From the NCBI GenBank assembly GCA_016789035.1, contig JAEUSC010000263.1:1-5818 (forward strand): a stretch of 5,818 bases of DNA. Direction: 5' to 3'. The notes under the pieces are model-generated. The model saw only the letters and a program-made list of their open reading frames with translations, made no database searches and was not told where the DNA came from. Of the stretch, positions 1-4,656 are shown one piece after another (position 1 is the stretch's first letter; the number at the start of each line of letters is the position of its first letter). The position numbers were made by a program, and so were the translations under genes. Source of the stretch: Candidatus Omnitrophota bacterium (lineage in GTDB: Bacteria > Omnitrophota > Gorgyraeia > Zapsychrales > Fredricksoniimonadaceae).

Positions 1-5
1 TTCAT
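1..5 (-). CDS. Start of next gene after pabB (only first codon visible)
   Basis: An ATG at 5..3 on the minus strand overlaps the TGA stop of pabB (4..2) in an ATGA arrangement, the classic sign of translational coupling. It sits 5 nt behind a perfect AAGGAGG ribosome binding site at 17..11. Only ATGAA is visible before the window ends, so the product cannot be read. Established context: genes placed directly after pabB are often pabC (aminodeoxychorismate lyase) or another folate gene, so pabC is a reasonable expectation but only an inference. Confidence 0.6.
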
Positions 6-1399
6 AAAGACCTCCTTGCCGGACTTACGGTTAAACATTCCATCATAGCCTTCGCCTTGAGCCACGTTTCTTCATACTCGAGTTGCGAATTGGAATCCGC
101 AACAATTCCGCCGCCCACGTGGAAAGAAATTTCTTTATCACTTAATAAAAGTGTTCGAATAAGAATATTAAAGTCCAAATTACCGGAAAAATCAATATAT
201 CCAAACGCCCCGGTATAAATTCCTCTTTTGACTTTCTCAATGTCATCAATAATCTTCATCGCGCTGATTTTAGGACACCCTGTCACAGAACCTCCGGGAA
301 AACAGGCCTCCAAGAGATCAAAACATCCTTTATCTTTACGCAACATTCCTTCAATGCAGGATGTCGCCTGAAAAACCGTCTTATATTCTTCAATAGCCCG
401 CATTTCCTTGACCCGCACACTGCCAAAATCACAAACCCGGCCCAAATCGTTGCGTTCCAAGTCTGTAACCATCAACAGCTCGGCGATTTCTTTCGGACTG
501 TGCATGAGCTCCTGGCGAAAGAGCGAATCTTCCTCCGGCGTCTTTCCCCTCGGACGAGTTCCTTTCATCGGACGGATTTGAGCAGTACCATTTTTCAAAG
601 ACAAAAATCTCTCAGGAGACGTACTAAGAAGCTGATGATTTCCGGCGTGATAATAAGCACTGAAATGGCTGGGTGACAACTCTCTTAGGCAGGAATATAT
701 TTCCCATGGTCTTAAATTTTCCGTCTCCCATGCAACATCAGCGAGTATCTTATGGGATAAATTGACCTCATAGATATCACCCTGTCTGATATGCTCTAAA
801 GCACGGTGCACATTGTGTATATATTCGTCGCGTGTGACATTACTCGTGAAAACGGGCGGAGGCAGGAGTTTTCTTGCATTGTCATAGGAACGGCGACCCG
901 GCGCAGGTGACAACTGACGGATTCGCGACAAAATTTGATCCATCCGTTCTTTGGCTCGGGCTTGCTGTAATAAAGAAGTTTTCTCCGGAAAGCCGGTCGA
1001 AGTAATGCAAAGCGTCTGCTGCAGATGATCAACGGCCAAAATCACATCGTAAAATCCGAAATGAAACAACGGCAATGCGCTGCCAGATGCCGCTAGCGAA
1101 ACAATTCCTTGAAAAAGGAGCCCTAAATCGTAACTCAAATAACCGACGGCGCCGCTGTGAAAGGGCATGACAGGGTTAGTATCCTGTCTTACAAAATTCT
1201 TAAAACACTCTTTAAACCTTTGATAATCAGCAAGATTTCTGCCTTCAAAAACTTCAAAAGGATCAAAACCGATAAAGGAATAACGTCCGTTGGGTGAAGC
1301 AGTCAGACTGCTGTCGAGAAAAAAAAGATGCGACTCCTCTTTAAAAAGCATAAAGAGATCGAACACATCTTCAGTAAAAGGAATGGTTTTGGTGATCAT
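2..1399 (-). CDS. pabB: Aminodeoxychorismate synthase component I (PabB)
   Basis: PabB converts chorismate plus ammonia (from the glutaminase PabA) to 4-amino-4-deoxychorismate, the precursor of p-aminobenzoate and folate, in the cytoplasm. The 465-aa length is normal for the family. The N-terminal domain has RYSFIGFDPF (39-48) and SGAVGYLSYDLG (82-93). The chorismate-binding domain runs from about residue 185 to 455, with QGDIYEVNLS (206-215), TSPERFL (260-266), FPGGSVTGCPK (367-377) and GGGIVADS (429-436). The key discriminator is PMKGT (277-281): a lysine here (K279) is the PabB nucleophile position, where anthranilate synthase TrpE has alanine (PIAGT). No glutaminase or lyase domain is fused. 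The ATG at 1399 has a poor SD, but an in-frame TAA lies five codons upstream with no start codon between, so it is the first possible start. pabB overlaps the next gene by ATGA. Confidence 0.95.
   Translation of the reverse strand: MITKTIPFTEDVFDLFMLFKEESHLFFLDSSLTASPNGRYSFIGFDPFEVFEGRNLADYQRFKECFKNFVRQDTNPVMPFHSGAVGYLSYDLGLLFQGIVSLAASGSALPLFHFGFYDVILAVDHLQQTLCITSTGFPEKTSLLQQARAKERMDQILSRIRQLSPAPGRRSYDNARKLLPPPVFTSNVTRDEYIHNVHRALEHIRQGDIYEVNLSHKILADVAWETENLRPWEIYSCLRELSPSHFSAYYHAGNHQLLSTSPERFLSLKNGTAQIRPMKGTRPRGKTPEEDSLFRQELMHSPKEIAELLMVTDLERNDLGRVCDFGSVRVKEMRAIEEYKTVFQATSCIEGMLRKDKGCFDLLEACFPGGSVTGCPKISAMKIIDDIEKVKRGIYTGAFGYIDFSGNLDFNILIRTLLLSDKEISFHVGGGIVADSNSQLEYEETWLKAKAMMECLTVSPARRSL
11..17 (-). 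promoter_or_regulatory. Strong Shine-Dalgarno sequence for the gene after pabB
   Basis: On the minus strand the sequence reads AAGGAGG, then 5 nt (TCTTT), then ATG. This is full complementarity to the 16S rRNA anti-SD core at good spacing, and it lies inside the last codons of pabB. It is much stronger than the poorly matched region in front of pabB itself, which suggests the downstream product is translated efficiently in its own right. Confidence 0.8.
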
Positions 1400-1434
1400 C
1401 TCATTAACGACCGGTTAGTATCATTCAATGTGAT

Positions 1435-1440
1435 ATTCTA
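1435..1440 (-). promoter_or_regulatory. Weak candidate -10 box upstream of pabB
   Basis: The minus strand reads TAGAAT, five of six matches to TATAAT, 35 nt before the pabB ATG. This would leave a short leader of roughly 28 nt. No convincing TTGACA-like -35 element is present 16-18 nt further upstream, and there is no TGn extension. It is listed because this is the only intergenic gap in which pabB could have its own promoter. A chance match is quite possible. Confidence 0.2.
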
Positions 1441-1476
1441 ACCCAGAGACGTGTTCTTAGGGAATAAATGTACCGA

Positions 1477-1507
1477 AACCTCCCCAGCTTGTGTTGCCAA
1501 GGAGGTT
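1477..1507 (-). terminator. 12-bp RNA hairpin after the exonuclease gene (terminator-like)
   Basis: Starting 9 nt past the dnaQ-like TAG stop, the minus strand reads AACCTCC-TTGGC-AACACAA-GCTGG-GGAGGTT. The outer seven pairs are perfect Watson-Crick. The inner five are U·G, U·G, G·U, G-C and C-G, giving a 12-bp stem with a 7-nt loop. The wobbles exist only in minus-strand RNA; plus-strand RNA would have A/C mismatches, which fits a structure selected in this operon's transcript. Only two or three U residues follow (GGTTTCGG), so it is not a textbook intrinsic terminator. It may be a weak terminator, an mRNA 3'-end stabiliser, or a processing site. Confidence 0.45.
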
Positions 1508-1516
1508 GGAGAAAAT

Positions 1517-2143
1517 CTAGAAAAGAAGGCCCTGTGTTGTTTGTGCAGATAATCGAAAAGCTGGTTTTTCAACCGAAAACTGCGAGCAAAAATCCTGCAA
1601 ATCTTCAATATTTCTATCAGCCGCCATTTCCATCAGACGGGTCAAGACATCAACGGTCAATTGAGTATCGGACAAGGCCCGGTGGGTTTCTCCAACGGAA
1701 ATTCCTAGCGCATTGGCCACATGGCTTAACTTATAACTGGATAAATAGGGAATCAATGACTTGGCCAGTTTGATCGTATCAATGGCCGGCGTTTCATCTC
1801 TTAATTTTCGGCCGCACAACGACAATTCATAACACACGAAGTTCAAGTCAAACTTGACGTTATGTCCGACCACACATCCCCCGCCGATAAAGTCAATAAT
1901 GCCTGGCAGGAATTCCTCTGAGGTCGGGGCGCCGATCAGCATATCTTCCGTAATATGGTTGATGTTGGATGCACTAACAGGAATATCCCGTAAGGGGTTA
2001 ATCAAAGAATGAAATGTTCCGATAGTTTTTAAATCTTTAATTTTAATAGCCGCGATTTCGATGATTCTATCGCCATCAGATGCTGAAAGACCTGTTGTTT
2101 CCACGTCGAACACAATAAACTCCGCACTTTTTGTCTTTATCAT
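1517..2143 (-). CDS. DnaQ-type DEDDh 3'-5' exonuclease with C-terminal clamp-binding-like tail
   Basis: This is a 208-aa exonuclease of the RNase T/DnaQ (epsilon/PolC-exo) family, which removes 3' nucleotides with two metal ions. All three motifs are present: Exo I FDVETTGLS (12-20; D13, E15), Exo II VGHNVKFD (92-99; D99), and Exo III HRALSDT (154-160; H154, D159), so it should be catalytically active. After the roughly 170-aa nuclease core there is a short tail ending exactly in QGLLF (204-208), a good match to the bacterial sliding-clamp binding pentamer. No BRCT, helicase, UvrC-like or polymerase domain is attached. The ATG abuts the DUF2156 stop (TAAATG), with a modest AAGGG-type SD inside the preceding gene, so it is probably translationally coupled. 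It could be the replicative proofreading subunit or an auxiliary repair exonuclease; I cannot tell which, so no gene symbol is given. Confidence 0.9.
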   Translation of the reverse strand: MIKTKSAEFIVFDVETTGLSASDGDRIIEIAAIKIKDLKTIGTFHSLINPLRDIPVSASNINHITEDMLIGAPTSEEFLPGIIDFIGGGCVVGHNVKFDLNFVCYELSLCGRKLRDETPAIDTIKLAKSLIPYLSSYKLSHVANALGISVGETHRALSDTQLTVDVLTRLMEMAADRNIEDLQDFCSQFSVEKPAFRLSAQTTQGLLF

Positions 2144-3043
2144 TTATTCCCTTTCCGTAACTACGTATGAAGGATTTAAGGCTGTGGGATGAAAGGATTG
2201 CTTGGTCTTTGCAATATTTTCCATCGCAAAATCATCCATGACATTGATGTACTGGTATTGACTCAAAGATTCATCTGCGCAAAACCGGCTGAAAATAAAA
2301 ACGGACAGCCCTTTAATGTCTAAATTGGTTGTTTCTACTAAAACACAAAAAACCTCATCATTCAAGGGATAACCGAAAGTATATGCCTCAGGCTTTTGAT
2401 CAACACAAACAACGAGTCCACGGAGACCAAGCTCGTCGAAGTTCTCAAAAATCAAAGAATTCGTGTGCTCATTTTCTTCCAGCATGGCGTTATAAACTTG
2501 GTCTTCTGTAATGCCTTTTCTGTTTCGAGCCCAGCGCTGGAACAAACTCAGACAATCCTCTTTTAAACTTTTCTCAAAAGGACGGATGGAATAATTGTTA
2601 CCTTTAACAAACTGATTGAAACTCGACCGTTTGGATTTAAATCGATTTCCTTTCAGCCTGGTCAAATCCTCTTTGCGATAAACGTATTCCTGGGATTTCT
2701 TAAAGGCGCGGTACTTCTGCGAATCAAAAAACTTGAGATCCTCCTGGGAAACATTTTCAATGCGAGAAAACGATCTCTTGGAATTCCGACGATTGAGCTC
2801 ATCAAAACATTGCGAAACAATGGAACCATTTAACTCTCTTCCCAAAGGAGGCAGATACAGAAACGTTCCGAACTCATGCTTGGCAAAGACGCATAGATAA
2901 TCGTCAATCACCTGAAAATCGAATTCAAAATAATCTTTCCATAAAAACAGTGAAGAAAAATGAAACACCGAAAGCGTATAACGCCTGAGACCGACGTACT
3001 GGTTAAATAATGGTTGATAATAAAGGATTGGACGGAGACTCAT
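2144..3043 (-). CDS. DUF2156 / LPG-synthase C-terminal-like transferase
   Basis: This 299-aa protein resembles DUF2156, the soluble domain also found at the C-terminus of lysyl-phosphatidylglycerol synthase (MprF), which has two GNAT-like acyltransferase folds. The diagnostic block is YVYRKEDLTRLKGNRF followed by KSKRSSFNQF (120-145), matching the family's Y-ED-L-L-G-KR-N-F pattern. The C-terminal block NVMDDF then KTKQSFHP (267-286) matches the family's usual 'N..ED.G...LRK.K..Y.P' ending, although the conserved glutamate is a D here and the GL-R part is degenerate (AMENIAK). No transmembrane flippase domain is present, so this is a stand-alone cytoplasmic form. MprF uses aminoacyl-tRNA as donor; the donor and acceptor of free DUF2156 proteins are generally unknown, so no substrate is assigned. 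The start ATG is 2 nt after the cysteine-cluster stop with a poor SD, implying coupling. Confidence 0.82.
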   Translation of the reverse strand: MSLRPILYYQPLFNQYVGLRRYTLSVFHFSSLFLWKDYFEFDFQVIDDYLCVFAKHEFGTFLYLPPLGRELNGSIVSQCFDELNRRNSKRSFSRIENVSQEDLKFFDSQKYRAFKKSQEYVYRKEDLTRLKGNRFKSKRSSFNQFVKGNNYSIRPFEKSLKEDCLSLFQRWARNRKGITEDQVYNAMLEENEHTNSLIFENFDELGLRGLVVCVDQKPEAYTFGYPLNDEVFCVLVETTNLDIKGLSVFIFSRFCADESLSQYQYINVMDDFAMENIAKTKQSFHPTALNPSYVVTERE

Positions 3044-3045
3044 GC

Positions 3046-3573
3046 TTAAACACCGTCGATAACAAAAACTTTTTGCAGTTCCTCTTGATACGCCGAGTAA
3101 TCATTGAGGAATTCACGGTTACGGATAAGAAAACCAAGGACGTCCTTTTGTTTAAAAAACTCTCTGAGATATTCTCTATAATTCGCTTCAATTTCTTGCC
3201 CTTGAGTCTTTTGCACGAATGGACAATAGATGTGAATGTACAGCGCGGTTTCACCAGATGATCTGGAAATGACATACGGATAAAGCTCACATTCAAAAGG
3301 CCGTCCATGATAAATGGCGCAGGCATGATTTTCAGGATTGAAAAAGTGGCAGAGGTGTTCCCCGCACCCCGGCTTCGTTTTTATAAATTGCCCACTATCA
3401 CGCACGTCTTGATGCAAAATAATATGCGCCAATTGTGAACCCTGTATTTCGTGCGTTTCTTCGTCGGTCAATTTAGGACGCCAAATCGTTCCTGGCTCTT
3501 TAAACCGGCAGCATCCGTCACACGACAGGCACACATCCGAAGGGACAAACTGTTTTAATGGAATAATGGCCAT
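3046..3573 (-). CDS. YkgJ-family CxxCxxCC cysteine-cluster protein
   Basis: This 175-aa protein belongs to the YkgJ/UPF0153 family of presumed zinc- or iron-chelating proteins. The N-terminal signature CLSCDGCC (15-22; C15, C18, C21, C22) is followed by C70, C75, C85, C95 and C117. The second half of the signature, CHFFNPENHACAIYHGRP then FECELYP (75-99), is the standard C-x-F....C.IY..RP..C..YP block. Together the cysteines can ligand metal or an iron-sulfur cluster; which one is not settled for the family. A charged, helical C-terminal stretch (about 125-170) lacks cysteines. There is no signal peptide or membrane segment, so it is probably cytoplasmic. It lies 1 nt after the SGNH hydrolase stop (TAAaATG) and 2 nt before the DUF2156 gene, so the three are almost certainly co-translated. 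The molecular role is unknown; family members sometimes neighbour modification or export genes. Confidence 0.88.
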   Translation of the reverse strand: MAIIPLKQFVPSDVCLSCDGCCRFKEPGTIWRPKLTDEETHEIQGSQLAHIILHQDVRDSGQFIKTKPGCGEHLCHFFNPENHACAIYHGRPFECELYPYVISRSSGETALYIHIYCPFVQKTQGQEIEANYREYLREFFKQKDVLGFLIRNREFLNDYSAYQEELQKVFVIDGV

Positions 3574-3574
3574 T

Positions 3575-4318
3575 TTAATTTCTCAATCGAACCATGGCTT
3601 GATCAAGACTCTTACGAATTTGTTGATACCAGTATCGATAGCCGTTTTCATTGGGATGAAAATAATCGGGCGAATAATAGTTTGGAACATTCGTCAGAAA
3701 TAGATCGTCTTTACGCTCCGTAAATAAATCAACATAGACGGCCCCGTGCTGGCGGGCCTGACGGATATAAATCTGACGCACGTCCCGTGACCGTTGGGTC
3801 ATGATCCAGGTAAACGGCCAGCGCAAAATGGGAGCGGCCCCCATGTTTCCGCAATGCAGAATGACAATGTGGTTGCCCACCGCCTTTACAGATGCCAAAA
3901 GCTTACCAAGCTCATTTTCAATCTCGTGATAGGGTGTCAAATGCACAATATCATTAGCCCCGATCTGCAAAACAACAAGATCATAATGATCCGTCGGCAT
4001 TTGATCCAACTCGCCCACGAGTTCATGGAGCCTTTTTCCATTCCGGCCCCGATTGACAATCTGGGCCTCGGGAAAATCACTTGCGAAATACCCGGCCGTG
4101 CTTCCTTGCGATGTTTTGGCACCCGTTCCAACGGCGGTACTGTCACCTAAAAATAAAAATCTCAGCTCCGGGTGAGCAAGTGTCCGTTGATACGGCTTTT
4201 GATGGTAATTGCCCCGTTTGACGGATTGTCCAATGATGATGACTTGCCGGGCCACTACAAACATTCCGCCCACAAGCAGAGGAATAACTATAAAGCCGAT
4301 GATCGTTCTGGCTGTCAT
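3575..4318 (-). CDS. Membrane-anchored SGNH/GDSL-family hydrolase
   Basis: This 247-aa protein has one N-terminal hydrophobic segment (about residues 4-30, no lysine or glutamate), likely an uncleaved signal anchor with the enzyme outside the cytoplasmic membrane. The SGNH blocks are complete: block I FLGDSTAVG (56-64) with nucleophile S60; block II NRGRNG (89-94) supplying the oxyanion glycine; block III GAND (120-123) with N122; and block V DYFHPN (218-223) with D218 and H221. It should therefore be an active serine esterase, lipase, acetyl-esterase or lysophospholipase-type enzyme; the substrate cannot be read from sequence. The GDST form of block I, rather than GDSL, is common in bacterial members. 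The ATG lies 6 nt after the stop of the tRNA-binding gene with only a weak SD (CCGGAA close to ATG), so coupling is likely. Its lipid- or glycan-esterase role would suit the GMC and DUF2156 neighbours. Confidence 0.9.
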   Translation of the reverse strand: MTARTIIGFIVIPLLVGGMFVVARQVIIIGQSVKRGNYHQKPYQRTLAHPELRFLFLGDSTAVGTGAKTSQGSTAGYFASDFPEAQIVNRGRNGKRLHELVGELDQMPTDHYDLVVLQIGANDIVHLTPYHEIENELGKLLASVKAVGNHIVILHCGNMGAAPILRWPFTWIMTQRSRDVRQIYIRQARQHGAVYVDLFTERKDDLFLTNVPNYYSPDYFHPNENGYRYWYQQIRKSLDQAMVRLRN

Positions 4319-4324
4319 TTCCGG

Positions 4325-4645
4325 TTATTTGACTATGCTGCCCAGAACAACATCTCTATCCGGCCCCAGGACGGAAATTCCATTTTCATCTGACGCCGCC
4401 AAAATCATTCCCCGCGATTCTTCTCCGCGAATGACCGCTGGTTCCAAATTATTTACAATGATCACCCTGCGGCCGATGAGCTGTTCCGGTGTGTAAGACT
4501 TGCGGATTCCGGCCACCAGCTGCTTAACTTCGGTGCCGTTGTCCACTTTCAGGACATAAAGCCTATCCGCATTCGGATGCTCTTTGACTTCCTTAATCTG
4601 AGCCACAACAAACTGGAAGTTTTTAAATTCATCAATCGTCGGCAT
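4325..4645 (-). CDS. Stand-alone tRNA-binding OB-fold protein (MetG-beta / Trbp111 type)
   Basis: This 106-aa protein consists entirely of one tRNA_bind OB-fold domain, as found at the C-terminus of many methionyl-tRNA synthetases and in free Trbp111, Arc1p and EMAPII. Motifs: HPNADRL (23-29), VLKVDNG (31-37), QLVAGI (42-47), YTPEQLIGRRV (51-61), NNLEP (65-69) and SRGMILAA (77-84). The YTPEQLIG and VAGI blocks match MetG-beta better than the chaperone-like CsaA (which has a different loop) or the PheT/YtpR form (CGAPN in place of AGIxxxY). Such proteins dimerise and bind the outer corner of tRNA, raising synthetase affinity. It is complete, with an ATG behind a strong AAGGAG, so it is not a broken metG fragment. 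No synthetase catalytic domain is nearby. It could serve MetRS in trans or another tRNA-using enzyme. Confidence 0.9.
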   Translation of the reverse strand: MPTIDEFKNFQFVVAQIKEVKEHPNADRLYVLKVDNGTEVKQLVAGIRKSYTPEQLIGRRVIIVNNLEPAVIRGEESRGMILAASDENGISVLGPDRDVVLGSIVK

Positions 4646-4650
4646 AATAG

Positions 4651-4656
4651 CTCCTT
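4651..4656 (-). promoter_or_regulatory. Shine-Dalgarno of the tRNA-binding gene, fused to the preceding stop codon
   Basis: The minus strand reads AAGGAG, 5 nt (CTATT), then ATG at 4645. The two A bases are the last two bases of the GMC oxidoreductase TAA stop (TAAGGAG), so ribosomes terminating on the upstream gene release directly on this site. It is the strongest internal ribosome binding site in the six-gene cluster and supports the chosen start. Confidence 0.75.

Noticed and set aside
2..1399. Anthranilate synthase component I (TrpE) as identity of the first gene
   Set aside because: The active-site block is PMKGT with lysine, typical of PabB, rather than the PIAGT of TrpE, and no trp genes are adjacent.
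1400..1516. Small RNA or small ORF in the intergenic gap
   Set aside because: On both strands I found only very short frames (for example ATGAGATGA just before the pabB start) and the hairpin. Nothing resembles a riboswitch, tRNA or conserved leader.
1468..1773. Plus-strand open frame of about 100 codons crossing the intergenic gap
   Set aside because: It runs antisense through the well-supported exonuclease gene, has no recognisable domain or good ribosome binding site, and its composition looks like a shadow frame.
3003..3326. Second minus-strand frame spanning the junction of the cysteine-cluster and DUF2156 genes
   Set aside because: It is out of frame with both genes, both of which have clear family signatures, so it is a shadow and not evidence of a frameshift.
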